Position numbers and translations under genes: made by a program
In this document: piece by piece, positions 8,896-18,566 of the stretch
Position numbering within the stretch: the stretch's first letter is position 1
Layout: every line of letters begins with the position of its first letter
Notes under the pieces: model-generated
What the model saw: the letters and a program-made list of their open reading frames with translations, nothing else
Databases searched by the model: none
Told to the model about the DNA's origin: nothing
Assembly: GCF_014904695.1 (NCBI RefSeq)
Contig: NZ_JACXXN010000007.1
Coordinates: forward strand, 124,001-188,000
DNA from: Nostoc sp. MG11
GTDB taxonomy: Bacteria > Cyanobacteriota > Cyanobacteriia > Cyanobacteriales > Nostocaceae
Direction of reading: 5' to 3'
Length of the DNA: 64,000 nt

Positions 8896-9594
8896 GCGAT
8901 AGTTATCTGTCTGTCATTTGTCATTGGTCAAGGCTCAAAATTTAGTATTTATTCTCCCTTTGCTTCCCTACTCGCCTTACTCTCCCATCTTTCGTTTTTC
9001 ATGGTAGCAATAGTTACCAAGTAAAAGTGTTGAAGAAAGTTCAACAGTCAACTATGCTATGATGAGATTGTCGAGAAATATTTTCGGTCATGTGACTGAA
9101 TTATATAGACGCCTCTCCGAATCTAAATCTCTACACTCTTTGATTCTAGAGGTTTGCTATGTCAATTTATAGCTATGTCAATTTATATTGGTAATTTGTC
9201 TTAATGAAGTCGAATTGAGTTATAATCTTTCACTTCATACATGCATGTCTTTTTCGAGTTAAGACTTTTGCAAAAGACTCCATAAGACGCGTTCACCAGG
9301 AAGAATGAAAGTAGACTTTAAAGGAAGGTTAAATTTATCTCCTAATTCATCAACAGAGCAATTCTAGTAAAATATCGCCCAACCAGATTCGGATTAATCC
9401 AATTGTTGAAAATTACATCAATAATTGAGCTTAAAAGCTAATTTCTGAGCTTGCAAAAAATTCAAATTTTTAATTCACTGAATCGTGTTGGAATATTTAC
9501 TACAAACTGATACTTACTGTCAATAATATATCGGAAAAACTGACAGTAAAATAATGTCGCAAATGCAGATAGCATACACATACTGCTTGAAAAT
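8896..9594. other. Intergenic region with heptads and a 16-bp tandem repeat
   Basis: No gene is supported. There is a short heptad stretch (TGTCATTTGTCATTGGTCA, about 8911-8930). A perfect tandem duplication of GCTATGTCAATTTATA occupies 9156-9171 and 9172-9187. A palindromic CTTTTGCAAAAG lies near 9267-9278. The rest is AT-rich DNA that presumably includes the promoter of the next gene. Confidence 0.6.
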
Positions 9595-10023
9595 ATGCCC
9601 AACACTATAATTACCCGTCCTGAGTCACTTTCGGAAGATTGCTTCTTTACTTACGCACTTGGGACTGAATTACATGATAGTAATTCTACCGCCCAATATT
9701 TACGCAGAATTAGAAAAGAAGATAAACCGTATATTGATATAGCAGTTTCTCCTAGACCTGGCTATCGGTTTGAAGTTTGCCTTATTCCAGTAGAAGGATT
9801 CGCTCAAGAAAGAATATTGACAAAAGATGGATTTGCCAAAGCATTAGGGGTTATTTGTGCCGTATCTAACAAAGCTAGAAAGCGATTTCCTTCAGGGAAC
9901 GGACAGGATATTGTCCGATGCCAATTTAGTAACTTAGCTGATGCGGTAGCTGTAGCAAATAGGTTATCCGCGTTACCCGCCGATATGTATGAAACTATCT
10001 CCAAGGTTCCATCTGTCTTGTGA
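9595..10023 (+). CDS. Small soluble protein of unknown function
   Basis: I do not recognise this 142-residue protein. It has mixed alpha/beta composition, no signal peptide and no membrane segment. Segments such as EDKPYIDIAVSPRPGYRFEVCLIPVEGF suggest a globular beta-rich first half. The second half (FSNLADAVAVANRLSALP) is helical. Codon use resembles neighbouring cyanobacterial genes, which supports a real gene. It starts with ATG and has no obvious ribosome site. A DUF3134 gene follows on the same strand 150 bp later, but the gap makes a shared operon uncertain. Confidence 0.7.
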   Translation: MPNTIITRPESLSEDCFFTYALGTELHDSNSTAQYLRRIRKEDKPYIDIAVSPRPGYRFEVCLIPVEGFAQERILTKDGFAKALGVICAVSNKARKRFPSGNGQDIVRCQFSNLADAVAVANRLSALPADMYETISKVPSVL

Positions 10024-10175
10024 AAAAATCAATGAGTCGTATACCATCTGACCCAAGCAGCGCCCTTCGCTGATGCTTCCCAAAAAGTATGCGTTTTAGC
10101 TACTAAGGATTTTAGCCAAGTGCGGATAATTATCCTGTTTTGACATGATTACCCTTAATTCAAAGTGAGTTTTTT

Positions 10176-10409
10176 ATGACTAACGGCCCTTTGCGTGAAG
10201 AACCTCGCAACCAACGAGCTACTGTAATTCGTACAAGTAATGAATTTATTCTCTTAGAATGGCTAAAATCAACTGGTCGTTTAATAGAGCGGGAACCTCA
10301 AGAATCTGAGTATCTAAATGAAGTAGAAGAAATTTCAGAGATGATCGATCTGGATGATATCCCATACGATCATGATGATGACGATGTTGAAATGGATTTA
10401 GAAGCTTAG
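10176..10409 (+). CDS. DUF3134 family protein
   Basis: This is a 77-residue acidic protein. The N-terminal half, LREEPRNQRATVIRTSNEF followed by LLEWLKSTGRLIERE, matches the conserved core of the cyanobacterial DUF3134 family as I remember it. The C-terminal third is almost entirely Asp/Glu (DDIPYDHDDDDVEMDLE). The function is unknown. Its small size, conservation in cyanobacteria and extreme acidity suggest a protein-binding accessory factor, which is inference only. Confidence 0.8.
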   Translation: MTNGPLREEPRNQRATVIRTSNEFILLEWLKSTGRLIEREPQESEYLNEVEEISEMIDLDDIPYDHDDDDVEMDLEA

Positions 10410-10515
10410 CAGAGCATATGACTGCTCATGCTAATCAACAAAATTGACCTTGCAATAAAGCGTTGTCTGAGACTAGGGCATTGTGGAGTTTTCAAATTTG
10501 ATAATTCGACGCAAC

Positions 10516-11202
10516 TTAAACTCTGCCACAACGTTGATTTGCGGGTACAGCTTCCAGCATCTTTTGAGGATGAGGTAAGTTAAGGTTCTTCATTAGCTCA
10601 ATAAATTGACTGCGACTGCGTCCGGCAAACCGGGGATTCCAACGCTTTTCTTCACCAATGGTGGATATTGTCTGTCCCTGGTAGTCGTGGCCAGGATATA
10701 CTAAGGTGTCATCCGGTAAAGTGAATAGTTTCTGAGTAACAGCATCATACAGTAATCCAGCATCACCACTTTGGAAGTCGGTACGACCACAGCCTCGAAT
10801 GAATAGTGCATCTCCAGTTAACAGGTGAGTGCCGTTGATTAAGTAAGCCATGTGACTATTGGTATGACCAGGGGTAGCGATCGCCAAAATCTCTATGCTC
10901 CCCAGTGGCAACTTGTTTCCATTTCCAATGTAGTGGTTTGCACAAGTAGCCTCAGCATTTTCAGGTAGTATACCCAGACAACCCGTAACTTGCCTCAGTT
11001 TATCTGTCGCAGTAATGTGGTCAGCATGGATATGAGTCTCCAAGCAATAGTTTAGGGTCAGATCCAATTCTTCTAACATCTTAAGATCGCGTTCCACCCG
11101 CTCCAAAACAGGATCAACGAGGATGGCGGCTTTGATTGAGCGATCAGCGACCAGATAAGTATAGGTACTCGTCTCTTTATCGAATAGTTGACGAAAGAGC
11201 AT
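10516..11202 (-). CDS. MBL-fold metallohydrolase, persulfide dioxygenase (ETHE1)-like
   Basis: This 228-residue cytosolic enzyme has the metallo-beta-lactamase signature THIHADH (near residue 56), the second ligand segment ATPGHTNSHM and the later metal ligands GDALFIRGCGRTDF and YPGHDY. GCGRTDFQ together with the opening LFRQLFDKETSTYTYLVAD is characteristic of the ETHE1/Blh group, mononuclear-iron enzymes that oxidise glutathione persulfide to sulfite. I start at ATG 11202, where family members usually begin; an in-frame TTG at 11241 would add 13 residues. There are no rhodanese or sulfide oxidoreductase genes nearby. It is convergent with the DUF3134 gene and divergent from the speY-like gene. 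Confidence 0.9.
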   Translation of the reverse strand: MLFRQLFDKETSTYTYLVADRSIKAAILVDPVLERVERDLKMLEELDLTLNYCLETHIHADHITATDKLRQVTGCLGILPENAEATCANHYIGNGNKLPLGSIEILAIATPGHTNSHMAYLINGTHLLTGDALFIRGCGRTDFQSGDAGLLYDAVTQKLFTLPDDTLVYPGHDYQGQTISTIGEEKRWNPRFAGRSRSQFIELMKNLNLPHPQKMLEAVPANQRCGRV

Positions 11203-11497
11203 AGTAGGTTTCTGCAACGCGAATAATAAATTTCTAGTCAACCAATCTTCTTTAATAACAGCATAAGGTCTGGCATTGCAGGATTTCAGTAGTTTCTATG
11301 CCAAATTCCAAATCCACTGATTGATCATGAGTACGCAGTCAGTTAGCACTTCATAGCTACTAATTTCATAGTCTTTAGGTATATCTGCAATACTAAAAGA
11401 GCGATCGCCCACCCCTGTTGTTTTAAAGCTGATGCAAGAATTTGCTAAAAGCTAGTTAACATTAGATTCGGCGTGTTTACTGTTCGGGAGTGCAAAA

Positions 11498-12673
11498 ATG
11501 TCTAAACATCTGGGTCAAAAAATCGCACCCACACCGATATCAACCGATATTGGGGTGGTGGATTTAATTGATAACTACTTCACTGCTTACAACTCGGCGC
11601 GTTTGCGGGAAATTTGTCAATTACTGAGTCGTGATGTGCTGACGGAGGGTGTCACGGTGGGAGTTAGTCTTTCCGGTGCGATGACACCAGCAGGATTTGG
11701 GGTTTCAGCACTTGCACCTTTAATTCGCAACGGCTTTATTGACTGGATGATTAGCACTGGTGCAAACCTTTACCACGATATGCACTATGGTTTGGGTTTT
11801 GAACTCTTTGCTGGAAATCCGTTTTTAGATGATGTGAAACTGCGCCAGGAAGGCACTATCCGCATTTACGACATTATTTTTGGCTACGACGTGTTGCTGG
11901 AAACCGATGCATTCATTCGCAAGATTTTGCAAGCAGAACCGTTTCAAAAGCGGATGGGAACCGCTGAGTTTCACCATTTACTAGGTAAGTATGTCCGAGA
12001 AGTAGAAAAGCAATTGGGAGTGCAGCATTCCTGCTTACTAGCAACAGCTTATGAATATGGCGTACCCATTTATACGTCTTCCCCAGGAGATAGTTCAATT
12101 GGGATGAACGTAGCAGCTTTGGCCTTAGAAGGTTCGCAGTTGGTATTAGATCCGTCAATTGACGTGAATGAGACAGCAGCGATCGCCTACAGTGCGCGTG
12201 AATCTGAAGGTAAAAGTGCGGCTGTAATTCTCGGTGGTGGTAGTCCTAAGAACTTTTTGCTACAAACTCAACCGCAAATTCACGAAGTCCTCGGACTAGA
12301 AGAAAGAGGACACGATTACTTTGTCCAGTTTACCGATGCTCGTCCAGATACAGGCGGTTTATCAGGAGCAACCCCTTCAGAAGCGGTCAGTTGGGGTAAA
12401 ATTGACCCGGAAGAGTTGCCTAATACGATTGTTTGTTACACAGATAGTACAATTGCGATACCTCTGGTGACAGCGTACGTTTTAAACAAGTGCCAACCTC
12501 GTTCTCTGAAGCGTCTGTATGATAGACGAGAAGCTATGTTTAACAAACTTCAGACAGACTATCTAGCAGCTAAAACCCAATCATCAGACCAAATCCCAGC
12601 AGCCGTAACTGAGAGTGCTTCACAGCAAATAGCAACTTATCCTTGCGGTAGGTTGATACCCAACACTCGTTAG
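11498..12673 (+). CDS. speY: Deoxyhypusine synthase-like homospermidine synthase
   Basis: This 391-residue protein is of the deoxyhypusine synthase family: [14 protein letters not shown], the NAD-binding [13 protein letters not shown], the central [15 protein letters not shown], and [17 protein letters not shown] with the glycine-rich loop before the catalytic region. Bacteria lack hypusinated eIF5A. In Anabaena a homologue (speY) is required to make homospermidine from putrescine plus spermidine. I assign that role by homology. Ribosome site GGGAG lies seven bases before ATG 11498. The C-terminal 40 residues beyond the domain ([14 protein letters not shown]) look unstructured. It stands alone and is followed by a strong GC hairpin. 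Confidence 0.85.
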   Translation: MSKHLGQKIAPTPISTDIGVVDLIDNYFTAYNSARLREICQLLSRDVLTEGVTVGVSLSGAMTPAGFGVSALAPLIRNGFIDWMISTGANLYHDMHYGLGFELFAGNPFLDDVKLRQEGTIRIYDIIFGYDVLLETDAFIRKILQAEPFQKRMGTAEFHHLLGKYVREVEKQLGVQHSCLLATAYEYGVPIYTSSPGDSSIGMNVAALALEGSQLVLDPSIDVNETAAIAYSARESEGKSAAVILGGGSPKNFLLQTQPQIHEVLGLEERGHDYFVQFTDARPDTGGLSGATPSEAVSWGKIDPEELPNTIVCYTDSTIAIPLVTAYVLNKCQPRSLKRLYDRREAMFNKLQTDYLAAKTQSSDQIPAAVTESASQQIATYPCGRLIPNTR

Positions 12674-12726
12674 GGAAAGAGTTATCGATTATCCGAATCT
12701 TTCTTAACATTCCGATAAATTAGGTA

Positions 12727-12750
12727 GCGGCGATTATATGACATCGCCGC
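12727..12750 (+). terminator. GC-rich hairpin after speY, candidate terminator
   Basis: GCGGCGAT (12727-12734) pairs exactly with ATCGCCGC (12743-12750) across an 8-base loop, 53 bases after the stop codon. Only a weak T-rich tail (ATTCCTTT) follows, so termination is likely but not certain. Confidence 0.55.
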
Positions 12751-13501
12751 ATTCCTTTGAGGGTAGTAACGTCAAACAGGGTAGTGTTAACTTAAGCCAA
12801 AATCCTTTTAAAATCTCGTTTCTCGGTTCTACCTGGAAATGCTCTATAAAATTTTGATATGAGCAAACCTATAGCCAGTGTTTTTGCTTAAACTATTCTC
12901 TGTCCAAATTAAAAAAGTAGTTTAAGTTTCTCAGTCTTAATACTGTTAAGTACTATGATAAAATTGCATTATAAGTATGGTAAATTTGTATTTATTATAA
13001 TTAATATCGCTTCATTAATAGTTTAGATTACTTACTTTTTTTCTCTTTCTTTGATTTAAATAATTTTTTAGAGTAGTTTCGATATATAACAGCAAATACC
13101 TAAAAGCCTTTTCATATATAAGTTTTAATAGTTTTTAAATCATAATCAGTTACTAAAATTGGTATATATTTTTCACAAATAAAATTTATTTTTCTACTTC
13201 AACATACAAATTCACTCCTAGAGAAGTTACTTATTTATACGGAAGACTTTTTTTGCAGCGAAAGTTACATTCTTATTCACATAGGCAATTAGGCAGTACG
13301 TAAGAATAAGTTGCCCATATTCATAGCTACAAGCCTTGATAAACAAGGACTAGCGCGAATTAAATAGCAATTTATTTCTGCACTCGCCTCAATATGGGTT
13401 TTGAGGGAAGTCAATAATTTAACTCCTCAAATATGCATTCTCAAAACACTAAAGTTTTGGGCTGATACAACTGGTAATTCTTTAGGGAAGTGCCAAACTT
13501 T
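12751..13501. other. AT-rich region upstream of the DUF11 surface cluster
   Basis: About 750 bases with no gene, largely A/T, rising in complexity after 13250. It should contain the cluster promoter. A ribosome site AGGGAAG lies at 13484-13490. No operator dyad stood out. Confidence 0.5.
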
Positions 13502-16108
13502 ATGCTGTCTAAAAATCTAGGATACAAGTCCAATAAATTAATTAATTCTATGGTGAAACGCAATAAATTTGTTAACAATCAACACTACCAATTTTTAGTA
13601 ATAACAGCATTATTAACTGGTAGCTTTTTTCAATTTATTGCTCCTGTACTAGCTGACGGGACTACTGCGGGTCAATCCATCAGCAACACTGCGACTGCAA
13701 CTTATGAAGATCCCAACAATCCAGGAACAATCATAAATGCGACTTCTAACACGGTAACTGTGACTGTGGCAGAGGTTGCTGGTGTTACCGTAACGGCTGC
13801 TGGTGTCACAGATGCCACTTCTAGCTCTACCAATACGACAGTTCAAGTTGGCGATTTACTAATCTATACCTACACTCTGACGAACGTTGGTAATGACCCA
13901 ACCAAATTTCATATTCCTAATCAAGCCACAACAACTGGGCCAGGTATCGTTTCTGGCACATTACCAAATGGTGGTACGCTTAATAACCTGCAATACAGCA
14001 CCGACGGCGGCACAACTTGGATAAACGTATCTCCAGGTGGTGTAGATACACCCTCGGTTCCGTCTGGTGGTACTGTGTTGGTGCGTGTGCCAATTACTGT
14101 ACAGAATGGTGCTAACCCCAACGATGTAATTACTGTTACCCTTGGTAACACCCCTGGTGATGCTCAAAACCAACTGCGTAATCCTGATGGTGGTGACGTG
14201 TTCACCGTAGATAACCCTGATGGTAGTCCTGGTGAAGTCGCTGGGACACCAGTCAACGGTACACGAGAAGCTAGTGCTACCGATCAAATCCAGGTAGGTT
14301 CAACGCTCAAGACCTACGCCTTAGCAACAATTCTCAAGACTCGTAGTGCTTACAACAATGGTGGCACGACCGCAATTACAGATGACAAGCTGACCTACGA
14401 TCTAAATTTGCGGGTTGAGAACAATGATCCAACAGGCCAAGGAATTAACCCCGCAGCTCTAACTGGTACAAGCATTAACGTTGATGGTACTCCTGGTACA
14501 TACATCTTAATTTCTGATGCGATTCCCACAGATACACAGCTTGCAGCTATACCGACTGCGCCTCTTGGTTGGCAAGCAGTCTACACCACAAATCCAGTCA
14601 CAACTAATGCCAATACAGCTAATTGGAAAACTTTCCCCTTGCAAGGTGCTGACACACTAGCAGGTATAACCCGCGTTGGTTTTATCAATAGACCAGCTAC
14701 TATTACTTCCATCGCTCCTGGTACAACAGTAAATGGCTTCTCAGTTCAGTTAGCTATTAAATCAACTGCAACTTCACCGTTGACTGTCGCCAACATTGCC
14801 CAATTATTTGGTCAAACTCCTACCAATAATTTCCCAGTATACGACGAATCAGGCGACCAAAATCCCAGCAACTACGATGGGCCTCCAGGCAACATGACAC
14901 CTCGTGCGGGTACAGATACTCCTGTTGCTGTTGGTCAGCCTGGTGATGGTGTTCCCGATATTCTACCACCTAATAGTGTTGATGACGGTTTTATTAACAA
15001 CCCAACAACTCCAGAAACAGGAGTTGACATCGGCAATAACAATACTGGTGATGGTACAACAGGTGGTGAAGCGAACATCTTTACACTACAGACGCCTGTG
15101 GCTTCAGCGATTCTCAACGGGCCGCAGGGTGCGCCAGATGCTACCGGGCCATCGGGTCAAACTAACGATGATTTCACTAACAAATCTTCCCTCGTTCCTA
15201 CTGCTACGGCACCTGGTACTAAACTTGACCCGCAATCTGTTGGCTTCACAAACACAGTTAAAAATAATGGTACTAGCCCCGGTAACATCACGATCGCACC
15301 AACAGTACCAGTACCAGCGAATCCTAAAGATTTGCCGAATGGGACTAAAGTGACAGTTACTTATAATAGTCAGTCTGCTGTCTATACCTACAATCAAGCA
15401 ACAGGAACCTTTACAATCACTGGTACACCAATTGTGATTTCTAATGTTGCTGCTGGTGCAAGCATCAACTATGGTGTGGAAGTTGATTTACCAAGTAACA
15501 CATCCCTGTCAACTGATACTATCCCCGACTACACAGGCGATCAAGAATTTGGCTTCCCAGTTTATATGGTTAGCTCCATTGATACCAACAACGACAACAC
15601 ACCTGATAGTCAAAATATCACTATTGATCGCGTATACACTGGCTTCCTAAAACTGTTAAAAGTATCACGAGTCTTACAAGGAACTGGGCCTGTAGTCCAG
15701 GGAAATGATGGCACATTCAGTACTGCTCTGAAAAAACCTGCACCAGGAAACATTATTGAGTATCAAATTCAGTACACAAATATCTCTAATGCTCAAGCTG
15801 GAACAGGTAATGTGATTTTGAATGCTGACAAGTTGGTGATTACTGAAGATGGTACGCAATCTCCCAATAATTGGGCGCTAGATAACGATAGCAATACTCA
15901 AATTGATACTAGTAATATTGTTGGCTCAGCTCAAGATTCTGGATCTGCAACCATCCAATTCTACAGTGGTAATCCAGCTAGCACCTCTGGCATTGACCAG
16001 ACTGGAACCACTGTAAACACTGATGTCACCAAATATGTGAATACCGTTACTGGCGCGATCACACCGGGTATTCAAAGAACATTTACCTTCAGACGCAAGG
16101 TGAACTAG
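13502..16108 (+). CDS. Exported DUF11-type repeat surface protein A
   Basis: This is an 868-residue secreted protein. A long basic start is followed by the hydrophobic segment FLVITALLTGSFFQFIAPVLA, a plausible signal peptide ending at ALA/DG. The rest is Thr/Asn/Gly/Pro-rich beta sequence with repeated DUF11-type modules (VQVGDLLIYTYTLTNVGNDP; PGNIIEYQIQYTNISNAQ). These are immunoglobulin-like domains found in bacterial surface proteins. There is no LPXTG motif or membrane anchor, as expected of a Gram-negative cell. It ends in an aromatic/basic strand, FTFRRKVN. ATG 13502 is 13 bases from AGGGA; a GTG at 13490 and an ATG at 13550 are alternatives. It is the first gene of a five-member surface cluster. 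Confidence 0.88.
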   Translation: MLSKNLGYKSNKLINSMVKRNKFVNNQHYQFLVITALLTGSFFQFIAPVLADGTTAGQSISNTATATYEDPNNPGTIINATSNTVTVTVAEVAGVTVTAAGVTDATSSSTNTTVQVGDLLIYTYTLTNVGNDPTKFHIPNQATTTGPGIVSGTLPNGGTLNNLQYSTDGGTTWINVSPGGVDTPSVPSGGTVLVRVPITVQNGANPNDVITVTLGNTPGDAQNQLRNPDGGDVFTVDNPDGSPGEVAGTPVNGTREASATDQIQVGSTLKTYALATILKTRSAYNNGGTTAITDDKLTYDLNLRVENNDPTGQGINPAALTGTSINVDGTPGTYILISDAIPTDTQLAAIPTAPLGWQAVYTTNPVTTNANTANWKTFPLQGADTLAGITRVGFINRPATITSIAPGTTVNGFSVQLAIKSTATSPLTVANIAQLFGQTPTNNFPVYDESGDQNPSNYDGPPGNMTPRAGTDTPVAVGQPGDGVPDILPPNSVDDGFINNPTTPETGVDIGNNNTGDGTTGGEANIFTLQTPVASAILNGPQGAPDATGPSGQTNDDFTNKSSLVPTATAPGTKLDPQSVGFTNTVKNNGTSPGNITIAPTVPVPANPKDLPNGTKVTVTYNSQSAVYTYNQATGTFTITGTPIVISNVAAGASINYGVEVDLPSNTSLSTDTIPDYTGDQEFGFPVYMVSSIDTNNDNTPDSQNITIDRVYTGFLKLLKVSRVLQGTGPVVQGNDGTFSTALKKPAPGNIIEYQIQYTNISNAQAGTGNVILNADKLVITEDGTQSPNNWALDNDSNTQIDTSNIVGSAQDSGSATIQFYSGNPASTSGIDQTGTTVNTDVTKYVNTVTGAITPGIQRTFTFRRKVN

Positions 16109-16184
16109 ATAGTTTCACCCTTCACAAAAGCAGAGAAAGATTAATCAGCAATCAATATTTGGGAAATTTTTTGAGGCTATTGAT

Positions 16185-16748
16185 ATGAACTGTGTTTCTA
16201 TTGCAGGTATAGGAGCGTTCGCGCTCATCACAACAGTACCTTTTGTCAGTCAAATACCGGGAGTGGCTTCTTTCTGGCAATCTGGAAGTGCTGTTGCTCA
16301 GAATATCAAAACTCAAGGGCAAATACAATTGCGCTTAGAAGCAGAAAAGCAAGTGGTGTCAAAGGATCAGCAGGGTAAGCAAAGCCAGAAATGGGAACCG
16401 TTGAAAGGTCAGGTTATGGTGCGACCAGGAGACATATTGAGATATACCTTGATTGGTGAAAATAAGAGCGATCGCCAACTTAAGAATTTAACTCTCAATC
16501 AACCTATTCCTCAAGGAATGCTATATGTGCTGAAGTCTGCCAATATCACCAACAATGCCCAAATTACCTACAGCATTGATGGCGGACGCAGTTTTGTAGA
16601 AAATCCCACTATTAAAGTCACTCTCCCCAACGGCAAAGTGGAAACTAAACCAGCACCAGCGAGTATTTACACCCACATCCGATTGCTAGTTCCATCAGTG
16701 GCGGCGAAGACGATAGTCAAAGCAACTTATCAAACCCAGGTGCGTTGA
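16185..16748 (+). CDS. Small exported DUF11-like protein B
   Basis: This 187-residue protein starts with a hydrophobic segment (GIGAFALITTVPFVSQIPGVASF) and a signal-peptidase-like AVAQ site near residue 38. The mature part is one beta-rich domain with the DUF11 signature VRPGDILRYTLIGENKSDRQ and PIPQGMLYV, the pattern seen in its larger neighbours. It lies 76 bases downstream of gene A on the same strand and probably shares its transcript. As a single-domain member it could be a periplasmic adaptor or cap subunit for the larger proteins, which is inference only. Confidence 0.85.
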   Translation: MNCVSIAGIGAFALITTVPFVSQIPGVASFWQSGSAVAQNIKTQGQIQLRLEAEKQVVSKDQQGKQSQKWEPLKGQVMVRPGDILRYTLIGENKSDRQLKNLTLNQPIPQGMLYVLKSANITNNAQITYSIDGGRSFVENPTIKVTLPNGKVETKPAPASIYTHIRLLVPSVAAKTIVKATYQTQVR

Positions 16749-16818
16749 TTTGCAATTAGCTAACAATAATCAGCGTTGTTCAGAGTAAAAATCATTTCCC
16801 TAATTTTAGGATTTTCAC

Positions 16819-16878
16819 CTTAGTGTCTTTGTGCCTTAGTGGTTAGAAAATTGATTTTTTAACCACTAAGACACTAAG
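16819..16878. repeat. Imperfect inverted repeat (CTTAGTGTCTT type)
   Basis: The left arm 16819-16845 and right arm 16860-16878 are complementary except for an extra eight-base TTTGTGCC-like insertion in the left arm. A T-run (TTTTTT) lies in the loop. The sequence CTTAGTGTCTTTGTGCCTTAG resembles a dispersed element common in cyanobacterial intergenic DNA. It separates genes B and C of the surface cluster. Confidence 0.75.
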
Positions 16879-17018
16879 AGAAATAGATTTTGAAAGAGCC
16901 AGTGGAACTACTTGCAGCAGTTAGCTTGTGGGTAAATGCTATTTAAAAGTTATAGATTTCAGAGATAGCAAATCCATTAATTAACAGAAGATGTGGCGAC
17001 CCAGAGGAGATATGTTAA

Positions 17019-18566
17019 GTGATTCTTCCTAACAGCAAAAAGCAAATTACTTCTAGTAAGCGCTGGTGGCGACGGTTAACAGCAACTATTCTTTTAGGAA
17101 GTGTTTTGCATACCACACCGATACCAGCGATCGCGCAACATAATAACAATCAGGTTGGTCTTCAGTCTGTAATCAACTTAATAAATCAAGCTACTTATAC
17201 TTATACAGATTCTACCAGTAATTATAATTTTCAAGGAATTTCTAGTCAGATTAATCTGAGTCCTAATCCATTAATTGACCCAATAGGGCGGATTTTAGGT
17301 TGTGCAGGCGCACTTATACCTGACTATAAAGGTTTTTCAGTCAGCTTATACGAACCGAATCTTAGTGATCCAACAGGGACAGAATTAGGAAAATTGACTT
17401 CTTTGACTCGGACAGAGTTACCTGATATTGCTAACAACAATATTCCTGGTGGAAAAGCACCGAACACTGAGAATAGTAACCCTTACTTCATTACAAATAA
17501 TCCCGCAGGTATCTATAATTTTCTACTTGATCCGAGTAAAGGTCAGACAGATGCAGGAAAAACCTACATTTTTGTAGTTAATCCACCACAAAATTCAATT
17601 TACAAGCAGCGACGGCTCAAGATTCAAATTGTTGGAAGTACTGTCAGTGTTAATAACGGTGTAGTTCGATATATTGCTACATCTCTAGACGGTCAACCAA
17701 TTAGTCTTACAGGCGACACCAAGATAGAAGGCACAGTTGTCTTTGTTCCGAATGCAGAAGTAGTGGGACTGGACTTATTAGCATTTGAACTTACCACAAA
17801 TATGTGTCAAGCAAATCAGGTGCAGGTGATCAAAACAGGCGATCGCGCCACTGCTGAACCTGGAGATACGGTGATTTATCGCCTGTCAGTGAAAAATCTG
17901 GCTGATAGTGATTTGAATAATGTAGTTGTCACTGACAATCTGCCTTTAGGATTTAACTTCTCGCCTAAATCTGTGCGAGGTGAACTCGATGGTAAACCAG
18001 TTACCATAACCTCAGAACGTAACGGCAATACTGTATTATTTCGCACACAGGCAATAATTCCTACAGAGAAAGTCCTAAATATTGCCTATGCTGCTCAACT
18101 AACGAGTGATTCTCTACGAGGTAATGGTCGCAACAGTGCGATCGTCAATGCACAACGTGCTGATAACGGTTTTAGTACCAAGGATGGCCCAGTAACACAT
18201 CAGTTGAAAATTCGACCGGGGATTGTCTCAGATTGTGGCACGATCATCGGCCGTGTATTTGTTGATAAAAACTTTGACGGTGAACAGCAACCTGGTGAAC
18301 CAGGGATACCCAATGCAGTGATTTTTATGGAGGATGGCAACCGTATCACCACAGATCCTAACGGTTTGTTCTCCTTAGCCAATGTCTTGCCTGGAAGCCA
18401 CACGGGTGTATTAGACCTCAGTAGTCTCCCCGGTTACACCCTAGCGCCCAACCGGAAATTTCGGGAACGCAATAGCCAATCTCGCTTGGTGCGCTTAGAG
18501 CCTGGGGGTTTGGTACGCATGAACTTCGCTGTCACTCCCACTTTCCAGGAGCAAGTCAATAAATGA
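17019..18566 (+). CDS. Exported DUF11 + SdrD B-like protein C
   Basis: This is a 515-residue secreted protein. The basic start with WWRR is followed by the signal core LTATILLGSVLHTTPIPAIA. Then comes a Cys-containing N-terminal domain of unknown type (about 45-265), a DUF11 domain (about 275-395; DRATAEPGDTVIYRLSVKN), and a C-terminal SdrD B-like domain (about 400-505; GRVFVDKNFDGEQQPGEPGI, a calcium-binding-type loop, then DPNGLFSLANVLPG). The start is GTG 17019 with AGAGGAGA about ten bases upstream. A six-codon ATG frame begins at 17012 with the same ribosome site. Its stop codon overlaps the start of gene D (ATGA), so C and D are translationally coupled. That coupling suggests C and D act together, C outside and D as its membrane anchor. 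Confidence 0.88.
   Translation: MILPNSKKQITSSKRWWRRLTATILLGSVLHTTPIPAIAQHNNNQVGLQSVINLINQATYTYTDSTSNYNFQGISSQINLSPNPLIDPIGRILGCAGALIPDYKGFSVSLYEPNLSDPTGTELGKLTSLTRTELPDIANNNIPGGKAPNTENSNPYFITNNPAGIYNFLLDPSKGQTDAGKTYIFVVNPPQNSIYKQRRLKIQIVGSTVSVNNGVVRYIATSLDGQPISLTGDTKIEGTVVFVPNAEVVGLDLLAFELTTNMCQANQVQVIKTGDRATAEPGDTVIYRLSVKNLADSDLNNVVVTDNLPLGFNFSPKSVRGELDGKPVTITSERNGNTVLFRTQAIIPTEKVLNIAYAAQLTSDSLRGNGRNSAIVNAQRADNGFSTKDGPVTHQLKIRPGIVSDCGTIIGRVFVDKNFDGEQQPGEPGIPNAVIFMEDGNRITTDPNGLFSLANVLPGSHTGVLDLSSLPGYTLAPNRKFRERNSQSRLVRLEPGGLVRMNFAVTPTFQEQVNK

Noticed and set aside
14904-15353. 149-codon alternative frame inside gene A
   Set aside because: It is a shadow of the repetitive Thr/Asn-rich coding sequence.
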